Shown: positions 26,359 through 35,096 of the stretch, in pieces | Layout: the number at the start of each line of letters is the position of its first letter | How positions within the stretch are numbered: position 1 is the stretch's first letter | Assembly (NCBI GenBank): GCA_039714735.1 | Contig: JBDLIT010000004.1 | Location: forward strand, 1-64,000 | Direction: 5' to 3' | Length of the DNA stretch: 64,000 nucleotides | Origin: JASJBU01 sp039714735 | GTDB taxonomy: Bacteria > Pseudomonadota > Gammaproteobacteria > Chromatiales > Chromatiaceae | The notes under the pieces: generated by a model | Told to the model about the DNA's origin: nothing | Databases searched by the model: none | What the model saw: the letters and a program-made list of their open reading frames with translations, nothing else | Program-made: the position numbers and the translations under genes

Positions 26359-27456
26359 ATGACGCTGTCAGCTAAACAGTGGCTGGCAAGGATTGCGGAC
26401 CTGCCACTGCAAAAGCGGGTACGCATCATGAACGTCTGTGGCGGACATGAGCGTTCGATCACCCAAGCCGGTCTAAGAGCTGTATTACCAGAATTCATTG
26501 AGCTGATCCCCGGTCCCGGCTGTCCGGTTTGTGTGTGTCCCGAAGAGGATGTCTATCAGGCGATTCAATTGGCGTTGAATGAAGATATCATTCTGGTGGC
26601 ATTCGGCGACATGCTGCGGGTGCCGGTCAACGTTCCCAAGGGAGAACCCCGCTCTCTTGATCAGGCCCATGCGGCGGGTGCCGATATCAGGCCGATTGCT
26701 TCGCCTCTTGAAGCACTGCAGATCGCAGAGTCTCATCCTGAGCGTCAGGTGGTCTTTTTTGCCGCCGGTTTCGAAACCACCACTGCCCCTGTGGCAGCCT
26801 TACTGGTACAGGGCATCCCTGATAATCTCAGCATTTTGCTCTCCGGCCGCCTTACCTGGCCGGCGGTCTCCATGCTGCTGGATTCCGGCACACCCGGCTT
26901 CGACGCTCTGGTTGCACCCGGACATGTGGCGACCATCATGGGGCCGGAAGAGTGGCGGTTTGTGGTTGAGAAGCACGAAATACCATCGGCAATTGCCGGG
27001 TTTACCCCGGAAAGTCTACTGGCAGCGACTTATTCCGTGCTCAGACAGTTACTCGATGAGCGGTTGTTTTTGGATAATTGTTATCCTGAACTCGTCAGAC
27101 CAGGTGGAAACCCAGGCGCCAAAAAACATCTGGAAACCGCTCTTGAAGTAATTGATGCCAACTGGCGGGGTATAGGTTCTATCCCCTCTTCTGGTTATCA
27201 ATTGAACCAGGCATATGCTCAGTGGGATGTCGGTAATCGCTTCCCGGACTATGCAGATCAACAACGTCGCCGTGCGGGAGAAATGCCCCCAGGCTGTGAC
27301 TGCGCCCAGGTCGTGCTGGGTAAGAAATATCCCAATCAATGCCGACTTTACGGCGAGGCCTGTACACCCCGCAATCCGATAGGCCCCTGTATGGTATCGG
27401 ATGAAGGTGCCTGCCGTATCTGGTGGAGTAATGGTTTGCGGGAACGGCGAGCTTAA
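26359..27456 (+). CDS. hypD: Hydrogenase maturation protein HypD
   Basis: Fe-S scaffold on which the Fe(CN)2CO group is assembled with HypC. Family motifs are VCGGHERSITQAGLR, PGPGCPVCV, FFAAGFETT, and the Cys-rich C-terminus with CDCAQVVLGKKYP plus PNQCRLYGEACTPRNPIGPC, supplying [4Fe-4S] ligands. The 365 residues are standard. It ends the hyp operon here; the next gene is convergent, so hypE and hypF, which make the CN ligands, must lie elsewhere. Confidence 0.96.
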   Translation: MTLSAKQWLARIADLPLQKRVRIMNVCGGHERSITQAGLRAVLPEFIELIPGPGCPVCVCPEEDVYQAIQLALNEDIILVAFGDMLRVPVNVPKGEPRSLDQAHAAGADIRPIASPLEALQIAESHPERQVVFFAAGFETTTAPVAALLVQGIPDNLSILLSGRLTWPAVSMLLDSGTPGFDALVAPGHVATIMGPEEWRFVVEKHEIPSAIAGFTPESLLAATYSVLRQLLDERLFLDNCYPELVRPGGNPGAKKHLETALEVIDANWRGIGSIPSSGYQLNQAYAQWDVGNRFPDYADQQRRRAGEMPPGCDCAQVVLGKKYPNQCRLYGEACTPRNPIGPCMVSDEGACRIWWSNGLRERRA

Positions 27457-27571
27457 ACACTTTCTTCCGCCGTCATTCAAACATGGAAACAAGCAAAACT
27501 CGTTCGCTGGCTCTTGCTGTTATTCTCTAACTGGAATCTGGGCTGTCGGAGCTTTCGCGCTGTGATGGGAC

Positions 27572-29944
27572 TCAGACTAGACCTGATTGGGGGGGCAGCC
27601 ACTGATGAATGATGGCCGCCAACTGATCCTGGGTGAACGGTTTGCTCAGATAGTCGTCCATGCCGGCGATCCTGCATTGTTCCTGTATGCCTTTTTGCAC
27701 ATCGGCCGTCAGGGCAATGATGGGGACTCGCTCGAAGCCCAGCTGTTGTTCCCTTTGACGTATGGCGGCGGCTGACTCAAAGCCATCCATCTCCGGCATG
27801 TAGCAGTCCATCAATATCAGGTCATAGTCGGCTCTTTCGAGCGCCTCCATCGCCGCACGTCCATCTTGCACGGTTTTCACCTCGAAACCGAGAATTTCCA
27901 ACATGTTCTCTGCAACCACCAGGTTGACTGGGTTGTCATCAGCCACCAAGACGCACTTATTTCCCCCCCTACTGACCATTCTCCGAGACACTTCAGCAGC
28001 TATAGCTCTTGGTCTCCCCTCCTCGTCTTTAATCAGAAGCATTAATTGGTCACGGATCTTATCAAGTGGCGCAGGCTTGCTCAGATAGATCTCGATGCCT
28101 GCATCACGCCAGATTGCACTGTCAGACTCTTGGTGCAGTGCGGAAAACATCATAAGCCGGAGATCCGCAATGCTGGGATCCGTCTTGATGCGCCTCGCCA
28201 ATGTCAGTCCGTCCATGCCCGGCATCATGCGATCGAGTATCGCCACCTCGTAGGGTCTGCCCTTGAGGACCGCTTCTTGCAACAGCCTCAGCGCCTCATT
28301 AGCATCGCTGGCCGAGAAGGCCTGCATGCCCCAGTCGCTAAGCTTTCTTAACAACAGTTTCCGGGTCGATGGATTGTCGTCCACCAACAGAACCCGCACC
28401 TCAGATAATTGATCGAACGAGTCGGGTATGGCGCTGATTTCCGTCTGTTTGCCGAAACGGGCTGTGAAATAAAATATCGACCCTCCCTCCTTGCGACTCT
28501 CAACGCCTATTTCACCTCCCATCAGGCCGACCAACTGTTTCGAGATGGCTAATCCAAGCCCCGTACCTTCGAATTTGCGTGTGCTGGAACTGTCCACTTG
28601 GGTGAAAGCATCAAAGATGTGCGTCATTTTCTCCGCTGAGATGCCGACTCCACTGTCCTGTATATCAAACCTTACCAAAATTTCATCAGCACCCTCATTG
28701 ACGAGGCTGACTGTGATGATGATCTCGCCCTGCTCAGTGAACTTGACCGCATTTCCTGTCAAGTTAAGTAGCACCTGTCGCAGCCGGACCTCATCGCCAA
28801 TGACCTGACGGTGCAGGCTTGAGCGCATGTCACTGAGGAGTTCCAGGTGTTTTTTCCTCGCCTGTTCAGATACGACTTGTAATACGCCATCGACCACAGC
28901 CTGCAGATCAAACGGGGCTTGCTCCAGTTTCAGTTTGCGTGCTTCGATCTTGGAGAAGTCGAGGATATTGTTGATGATACCCAGCAGCGTTTGACCCGAA
29001 GTGTATGCGGTTTCGGCAAACTTCCGCTGCTTGTCGTTCAAGCCGGTATCCAACAGAAGCTCTGTCATCCCCAGCACTCCATTCATCGGGGTGCGGATCT
29101 CGTGACTCATGGTGGCAAGAAATTCGCTCTTGGCGCGGCTCCCCGCCTCGGCAGCCTCTTTGGCCTGGGTCAGCTCGGCCGTGCGTTCCAACACCTGTTG
29201 CTCCAAATCCTCTTGCTGCCTTTCCAGCGCCTGCTGCGCTAACCTGCGTATATCCATCTCTTTTTCGAGCGATGCATTCAGCGTATCCGTCTTTGTTTTT
29301 TCTGCACTCAGGCCCTCCAGCAGAGCCTGGTTCTTGAAGCGCATCTGTAAATTCTCGATCAGGGTATGATGCAGATTCTTCATTGCACGCAGCATGAGTA
29401 AGGTATAGAAGAACAAGGCTGCGGCCAATAGGGTATTGTTTTGGTCTCCCTGCATTGCAAAGAGTCCGATGATGGCGGCCATTGAGGGCAGTGCATAGAA
29501 ATGCATGGTGATGGGAAAGGCGACCAGTACCGGAACCGATGCCGACATGACCCCAATCACCAGAAGCACCAGCAGCATTCTGATCCAGATATCGTCCGAA
29601 AAACCCAGTATAACAATCAGCATCCAGCCCATACCAAGCAGTGCGGTCGCGATGATATATCGCCTACCCCAGAAGGCGGCGTCACGGTTTTCAATTTGAT
29701 CCGTTCGATATCGCCAGACAATTAAGCCGGCGCGCGCTATCACACCCAGTGACATGCCGGTCAACCAGATAACCAATATCTTTGCGGAAACCTCACCCCA
29801 CAGGATGAGGACCAAAATAATACTGGCGATGGATACCGCAACATTGGAGGAATGCCCATTCTTATAGAGGAGCTCCGTGCGCTCATGAAGGATATTATTC
29901 AGACTTTCAGGATCTGTAACCTTCTCAAGTATTGTCTGAAGCAT
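27572..29944 (-). CDS. Hybrid sensor histidine kinase with two receiver domains
   Basis: A 790-residue membrane sensor. Residues about 35-190 contain six or so hydrophobic helices with no large periplasmic domain, then a coiled coil (about 205-265). HisKA has the phospho-acceptor His281 in MSHEIRTPMNGVLG. HATPase_c follows with the N-box NLTGNAVKF (about 394) and G-boxes DSGVGIS and EGTGLGLAISKQL. Two receiver domains have phospho-accepting Asp571 (ILDRMMPGMDG) and Asp713 (LMDCYMPEMDG). There is no HPt domain, so a separate phosphotransfer or response regulator must exist. Ligand unknown. Convergent with hypD, so a link to hydrogen metabolism is not supported by operon structure. Confidence 0.92.
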   Translation of the reverse strand: MLQTILEKVTDPESLNNILHERTELLYKNGHSSNVAVSIASIILVLILWGEVSAKILVIWLTGMSLGVIARAGLIVWRYRTDQIENRDAAFWGRRYIIATALLGMGWMLIVILGFSDDIWIRMLLVLLVIGVMSASVPVLVAFPITMHFYALPSMAAIIGLFAMQGDQNNTLLAAALFFYTLLMLRAMKNLHHTLIENLQMRFKNQALLEGLSAEKTKTDTLNASLEKEMDIRRLAQQALERQQEDLEQQVLERTAELTQAKEAAEAGSRAKSEFLATMSHEIRTPMNGVLGMTELLLDTGLNDKQRKFAETAYTSGQTLLGIINNILDFSKIEARKLKLEQAPFDLQAVVDGVLQVVSEQARKKHLELLSDMRSSLHRQVIGDEVRLRQVLLNLTGNAVKFTEQGEIIITVSLVNEGADEILVRFDIQDSGVGISAEKMTHIFDAFTQVDSSSTRKFEGTGLGLAISKQLVGLMGGEIGVESRKEGGSIFYFTARFGKQTEISAIPDSFDQLSEVRVLLVDDNPSTRKLLLRKLSDWGMQAFSASDANEALRLLQEAVLKGRPYEVAILDRMMPGMDGLTLARRIKTDPSIADLRLMMFSALHQESDSAIWRDAGIEIYLSKPAPLDKIRDQLMLLIKDEEGRPRAIAAEVSRRMVSRGGNKCVLVADDNPVNLVVAENMLEILGFEVKTVQDGRAAMEALERADYDLILMDCYMPEMDGFESAAAIRQREQQLGFERVPIIALTADVQKGIQEQCRIAGMDDYLSKPFTQDQLAAIIHQWLPPQSGLV

Positions 29945-30314
29945 TGCTAACCTTAGTGATGTATAGGGTCCGGCTCAGAATTATGATTTTATTCTTCTAG
30001 GAATATCGGTCATTGACGGATTTTCTGAAACCTTGGCGCCGTATACTAGCATTTTCCTGTCAATCCGAAGTTGCTGCGCTATTTCCTGAGTTCGATGTTG
30101 GGCCTGCTCTAAGATACAGGGAATTAGCCTTGGTACATCGATTTATTGCAAATCAATGACCCCCGCCCAGTTGATTTAGGCTGCAGCAACCGTTAGTTGA
30201 ATCCACCCAAGAATCAATCCCATATATCTGAGTGAACACGCCTGGGCCGAACCTTCGTGGCAATTTGGCGGTCTATACTTATTATATGCCCGAGTATTTA
30301 ACCAGGTATTTATT
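29945..30314. other. 370-bp divergent intergenic region
   Basis: Lies between the minus-strand histidine kinase and the plus-strand beta-oxidation operon. No reading frame, RNA gene or strong repeat was seen. It must hold the promoters of both; no FadR-type palindrome was convincing by eye. Confidence 0.4.
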
Positions 30315-31274
30315 ATGAAGTACCTCGTACGTAAACTCATAGCCTCTATTTCTGAGTGGCTGGTCAAAGAAGGCCCGCCACCCAACTCGCCACTATGTGA
30401 CTTCCAGAGGCTCAGTTATGAATTGAGACCGGGTGACGTATTACTGGCAGAGGGGCGCAGCCGGGTCAGTGAAGTCATAAAATTGATCACGCAGAGTTCT
30501 TGGACTCATTCTGCGCTTTACATCGGTCGTCTGTTTGATATCGATGACAAGATGCTGCAGGCCAGAATCCGGGCTGACTACGAAGGAGATCCGGGAGAGC
30601 AGTTGATTGTTGAGGCGTTGCTGGGTGAAGGCACGATCATCTCTCCGATCACAAAATACAGAATGGATCATTTGCGTATCTGTCGTCCCACGGGGCTGGA
30701 TCCGGCAGATGCTCAACGGGTCATCAACTACGCCATTCAACATCTCGGCAGTGACTACGACATACGCACGCTGCTCGATCTGGCGCGTTTTTTCTTTCCC
30801 TGGGGGTTGCTACCCAGACGCTGGCGATCCAGCCTTTTTGAACACAATGCCGGAGAGCCAACCAGAACGGTCTGCTCCTCCCTGCTGGCTACAGCATTCA
30901 GTACCGTGAATTTTCCGATCCTGCCGTTTATTGACCGTAGCGAGGATGGCAGTATTCGATTTTTTAAACGCAATCCCCGTCTCTTTACACCCAAGGATTT
31001 CGACTATTCACCCTATTTCAATATTATTAAATATCCCTTTCTCGGACTGGATGACCTGGGTGTCTATCGTCGCCTGCCCTGGTGTGATGACGCCATCATG
31101 TATAACGACAATGAGAAAGAATTTGCCGCTCAGACACGCGATTACTGTGAACCCTGCAACCAGAATATAAGACCGAATCTGAAACCGGAAAAGGAAGTCG
31201 AGTCGTATCCCTCACTAGAAAAGGAAAAAAGTGTGGCGTTCCTGCGAAGAGTGATACGGGAGACTGATCAATGA
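30315..31274 (+). CDS. YiiX-like circularly permuted NlpC/P60 (papain-fold) protein at the head of a beta-oxidation operon
   Basis: The 319-residue protein has the order expected of the permuted NlpC/P60 superfamily: LRPGDVLLAEGRSRVSEVI, then SSWTHSALYIG with catalytic-type His65, then VEALLGEGT with Glu100. The nucleophile Cys187 comes late, in RTVCSSLLAT. The superfamily contains amidases, peptidases and LRAT-type lipid acyltransferases. There is no signal peptide, only a basic N-terminus. Its stop overlaps the fadE-like start (ATGA), so it is translationally coupled to fatty-acid degradation; an acyl-transfer or acyl-amide hydrolysis role is my inference. The last 70 residues are polar and family-specific. 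Confidence 0.75.
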   Translation: MKYLVRKLIASISEWLVKEGPPPNSPLCDFQRLSYELRPGDVLLAEGRSRVSEVIKLITQSSWTHSALYIGRLFDIDDKMLQARIRADYEGDPGEQLIVEALLGEGTIISPITKYRMDHLRICRPTGLDPADAQRVINYAIQHLGSDYDIRTLLDLARFFFPWGLLPRRWRSSLFEHNAGEPTRTVCSSLLATAFSTVNFPILPFIDRSEDGSIRFFKRNPRLFTPKDFDYSPYFNIIKYPFLGLDDLGVYRRLPWCDDAIMYNDNEKEFAAQTRDYCEPCNQNIRPNLKPEKEVESYPSLEKEKSVAFLRRVIRETDQ

Positions 31275-33757
31275 CAGCCATTGGAATTCTTATTTTATTC
31301 ATAACGATCGGGATACTGGCCTATCGAGCAGTCAATTCAATCGCTTGGCTGGTGTTAATTCCAGTCAGTCTGGCAACTCTGACTGTAACCGGACTACTAC
31401 CGTTAGGCGTCTGCATAATCTTCCTGTCGCTCTATTCCCTCAGCCTGTTTTTCTACCTGGCTCCAGCACTCCGGCTTAGATGGATCACCACCCCTTTATT
31501 CAGACAGTTTCGCCGCGTCATGCCCGTCATGTCCAAGACCGAACAGGAGGCGCTTCAGGCGGGCGATGTCTGGTGGGATGGAGAGTTGTTTAACGGGCAG
31601 CCTGACTGGAAAAAACTCCTGGAACATCCGCCCGCAAGACTAACCGACAGAGAACAGGCATTCATCGATGGTCCGGTGGAGGAGCTCTGCGAGCAATTGG
31701 ATGACTGGAAAATCAGTCACCATGCACAGGACCTGCCCGAGGAGATCTGGCGCTTTATCAAGCAATCTGGAATGTTCGGCATGATTATCCCCGAATCCTG
31801 GGGAGGGTTGGGATTCTCGGCAGCCGCTCATTCAGCCATCGTGATGAAAATAGCCAGCCGCAGCATCACTGCGGCGGTGACTGTCATGGTTCCCAATTCA
31901 TTGGGGCCCGCCAAGCTGCTATTGCACTATGGAACCGATCAGCAGAAACAGCGATACCTGCATAGGCTGGCTCTGGGTGATGAGATACCCTGCTTTGCCC
32001 TCACCGGTCCACAAGCCGGGAGTGATGCGGGCGCGATACCGGATAGAGGCGAGGTCTGCTATGAAACGTTCGAGGGTAAGCTGACACTTGGAATCCGCCT
32101 GAACTGGAACAAGCGGTATATCACTCTGGCTCCGGTAGCCACTTTGATCGGACTCGCTTTCAAACTCTACGATCCGGACCAACTGCTGGGGGGGCGGGTG
32201 TCATTGGGAATCACCCTGGCGCTGATTCCACGTAACACCCATGGGGTGGAAATCGGGCAGCGTCACATGCCCCTCAATATCCCATTTCAGAATGGACCTA
32301 TCCGAGGCAGGGATGTGTTCATTCCTCTCAACTGGGTGATCGGCGGCAAGGCCGGCGCAGGTCAGGGTTGGCGCATGCTGGTTGAAAGCCTGGCCGAAGG
32401 CCGGGGAATCTCCCTGCCCGCCTTGGCCACAGGCGCCGGTAAATTAGCCAGCCGATACACTGGTGCTTACGCAGGAATCCGGCGCCAGTTTGGTCTGCCT
32501 ATCGGTCAGTTTGAAGGCGTCGAGGAAGCCCTGGCATGCATCGCCGGGCTCACCTATCAGATGGACTCAGCGCGCTTACTGACCCTCAGTGCGCTGGATG
32601 CTGGTAAGACGCCATCTGTGATCTCGGCGATCGTGAAATACCACCTCACCGAACGTTATCGGCAGGTCATCAACCATGCCATGGATATCCAGGGTGGCAG
32701 CGGCATCTGCCTGGGTCCGAACAATCTGATCGGCCGCGCCTATCAATCGATTCCAATCGCAGTAACGGTCGAGGGCGCGAATATTCTAACCCGCAATATG
32801 ATCATATTCGGCCAGGGAGCGATCCGCTGTCACCCTTTTGTCCTGCGTGAGTTTGAGGCAGCCGCTAATCCCAACATTCAAAATGGACTCCACAGCTTCG
32901 ATATCAGTCTGTTCGGACATATCAGTTATCTCCTGACGAATCTCGCCCGCAGCTTATGGCTGGGACTCAGCCGTGGCCGTCTCTCTTCAGCACCCGGAAC
33001 AGGCAGCGCCAAGCGCTATTTTCAGCGACTGAACTGGATGAGCGCAGCCTTTTCCCTGACTGCCGATCTCTCACTGATGACTCTGGGTGGAGCGCTTAAA
33101 CGCAAGGAACGGCTTTCCGCCAGGCTGGGAGATTTACTCAGTGAGCTCTATATTGCCAGCGCTGTCTTGAAACGCTTTATCGATGATGGTGAACCGCAAG
33201 CTGACCAACCGATGATGCATTGGGCCATGCAGGACTCCTTGCACCGTATCCAGACGGCCCAGATCGGTCTGTTTCGAAATATGCCCATCCGACCACTGGC
33301 CTGGTTACTAAGGCTTTGGACATTTCCTACAGGCTTCCCCTTCCACAGACCTATGGATAGGCTCGATCATGCGGTTGCAAAGCTGATCTTGAAGCCCGGC
33401 CTGGCGCGTGATCATCTGACTGAGCATATCTATATCAGCCACAACGCAGCTGAGAGGATGGGGGCATTGGAACAGGCGTTGTCCGCCGTTACTGTCGCCG
33501 AGCCCATTGAAAAAACCCTGAAACTGGCAAAAAAATCCGGACAACTGCATGCAGAGCGTCTCGAGGAACAATATCAGGAAGCCCTGCGAATTGGCATCCT
33601 AAGCCGGGAGGATGTGCAGATTATTAAGCAGGCTGAACAGCTCAGAGATCAGGTCATCCAGGTTGATGCCTTTAACAGTCTGTCCAAAGAGGCGGAGATA
33701 ACCCCAAAGGCTGATCCACACCGAGACTTTCTGTTCGGTCATTTGGGAGCCGCCTGA
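31271..33757 (+). CDS. fadE: FadE-type acyl-CoA dehydrogenase
   Basis: Catalyses the first step of beta-oxidation, FAD-dependent dehydrogenation of acyl-CoA. At 828 residues it has the long FadE architecture (E. coli FadE is 814) rather than the usual about 380. It has two N-terminal hydrophobic segments (IGILILFITIGILAY and LVLIPVSLATLTVTGLLPL), the dehydrogenase core with CFALTGPQAGSDAG and MDIQGGSGICLGPNN, and a long C-terminal extension. The ATG overlaps the stop of the YiiX-like gene by 4 bases and the thiolase gene follows after 37 bp. Confidence 0.94.
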   Translation: MTAIGILILFITIGILAYRAVNSIAWLVLIPVSLATLTVTGLLPLGVCIIFLSLYSLSLFFYLAPALRLRWITTPLFRQFRRVMPVMSKTEQEALQAGDVWWDGELFNGQPDWKKLLEHPPARLTDREQAFIDGPVEELCEQLDDWKISHHAQDLPEEIWRFIKQSGMFGMIIPESWGGLGFSAAAHSAIVMKIASRSITAAVTVMVPNSLGPAKLLLHYGTDQQKQRYLHRLALGDEIPCFALTGPQAGSDAGAIPDRGEVCYETFEGKLTLGIRLNWNKRYITLAPVATLIGLAFKLYDPDQLLGGRVSLGITLALIPRNTHGVEIGQRHMPLNIPFQNGPIRGRDVFIPLNWVIGGKAGAGQGWRMLVESLAEGRGISLPALATGAGKLASRYTGAYAGIRRQFGLPIGQFEGVEEALACIAGLTYQMDSARLLTLSALDAGKTPSVISAIVKYHLTERYRQVINHAMDIQGGSGICLGPNNLIGRAYQSIPIAVTVEGANILTRNMIIFGQGAIRCHPFVLREFEAAANPNIQNGLHSFDISLFGHISYLLTNLARSLWLGLSRGRLSSAPGTGSAKRYFQRLNWMSAAFSLTADLSLMTLGGALKRKERLSARLGDLLSELYIASAVLKRFIDDGEPQADQPMMHWAMQDSLHRIQTAQIGLFRNMPIRPLAWLLRLWTFPTGFPFHRPMDRLDHAVAKLILKPGLARDHLTEHIYISHNAAERMGALEQALSAVTVAEPIEKTLKLAKKSGQLHAERLEEQYQEALRIGILSREDVQIIKQAEQLRDQVIQVDAFNSLSKEAEITPKADPHRDFLFGHLGAA

Positions 33758-33794
33758 AACCATAGCAGGAGAGCGCAGCCAGAAAGGAGCGATA

Positions 33795-35096
33795 ATGAAC
33801 GCCAATCAAACCTATGCCAGACCGGTCTATGTTGTCGATGGCTCCCGCACCCCTTTTCTCAAGGTGCGGGGAAAACCCGGGCCATTTCGCGCCTCCGATC
33901 TGGCAGTGGGCGCCGGCCGGCCACTGCTCGCCCGCCAACCCTTCTCACCCCAGCAGCTCGATGAAGTCATCTTGGGTTGTGTCTCCTCCGGGCCCGATGA
34001 AGCCAACATTTCTCGAGTGGTCACACTGCGTCTGGGTTGTGGCGAACGCGTTCCGGCCTGGACCGTGCAACGCAATTGCGCATCGGGACTGCAGGCAGTG
34101 GATAGCGCCGCACAGGACATTGCCAACGGCCGCGCAGATCTGGTGCTGGCTGGAGGTACTGAGGCGATGAGCCACCATCCTGTGTTGCTCAACAACAAAA
34201 TGCTTGCCTGGTTAGCGGATTGGAACAGGGCAAAAGGAATCACTGCACGAGGCAGGCATCTCGCCCGGCTCAGACCCGATCTTTTCCAACTGATCATCGC
34301 CTTGCTGCATGGACTCACCGATCCGGTGGTCGGTCTCTCTATGGGACAAACAGCGGAAAATCTCGCCTGGCGATTCAAATTATCCCGCGAGGAGATGGAT
34401 AGCTTTGCCCTGCTCAGTCACCAGCATCTGGCTCAGGCTCTGGAAGCAAATCACATGGATGAGATAGAGCCAATATACGATTACGCCGGCCTGCTCTATG
34501 AGATGGATGAGGGTTTGCGTGCCGATAGCACTCTGCAAAAACTGGCAAGTCTCAGACCCGTTTTTGACCGCCCGGTTGGTATGGTTACTGCCGGAAACAG
34601 TGCGCAGGTGACGGATGGCGCTGCGTTACTCCTGTTGGCGTCTGAGTCAGCTGTAAACAAACATGCGCTGCCCGTGTTAGGAAAAGCTGTCGATACACAG
34701 TGGTCCGCCCTCGACCCATCCCAGATGGGGCTGGGTCCGGTACATGCCATGGCGCGTCTGCTGCAACGCAATCAGTTAAACTGTGATGCCATCGATTATT
34801 GGGAGATCAACGAGGCCTTTGCCGCCCAGGTATTGGCCTGCCTGAAGGCTTGGAGAGACAGCGATTATTTGCAGAATGAGCTGGGTATCGACAATTCACT
34901 CGGATCAATTCCCGAGGAACGTCTGAATGTCGATGGCGGCGCCATCAGTATCGGCCATCCGGTCGGCGCTAGCGGAGCGCGTCTGGTCTTGCACTTGCTT
35001 AAGACATTACAACGCACAGGCGCCCAACGAGGCATCACGAGCCTCTGTATCGGCGGCGGACAAGGTGGTGCAATGATCCTGGAGGCCACGAGATGA
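33795..35096 (+). CDS. fadI: Acetyl-CoA C-acyltransferase (FadI-like thiolase)
   Basis: Carries out the thiolytic last step of beta-oxidation. It has 433 residues (E. coli FadI 436). The acyl-accepting Cys95 is in VQRNCASGLQAV, the His region in NEAFAAQ, and the C-terminal catalytic loop is present as GGAISIGHPVGASGAR and CIGGGQGGA. The stop overlaps the next start (ATGA), matching fadI-fadJ coupling. The paired FadIJ type is more likely than FadAB because the thiolase precedes the multifunctional subunit. Confidence 0.93.
   Translation: MNANQTYARPVYVVDGSRTPFLKVRGKPGPFRASDLAVGAGRPLLARQPFSPQQLDEVILGCVSSGPDEANISRVVTLRLGCGERVPAWTVQRNCASGLQAVDSAAQDIANGRADLVLAGGTEAMSHHPVLLNNKMLAWLADWNRAKGITARGRHLARLRPDLFQLIIALLHGLTDPVVGLSMGQTAENLAWRFKLSREEMDSFALLSHQHLAQALEANHMDEIEPIYDYAGLLYEMDEGLRADSTLQKLASLRPVFDRPVGMVTAGNSAQVTDGAALLLLASESAVNKHALPVLGKAVDTQWSALDPSQMGLGPVHAMARLLQRNQLNCDAIDYWEINEAFAAQVLACLKAWRDSDYLQNELGIDNSLGSIPEERLNVDGGAISIGHPVGASGARLVLHLLKTLQRTGAQRGITSLCIGGGQGGAMILEATR

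Noticed and set aside
33827..34378. 183-codon minus-strand frame inside the thiolase gene
   Set aside because: Shadow frame in GC-rich coding sequence; Ser/Arg/Pro-rich with no domain.
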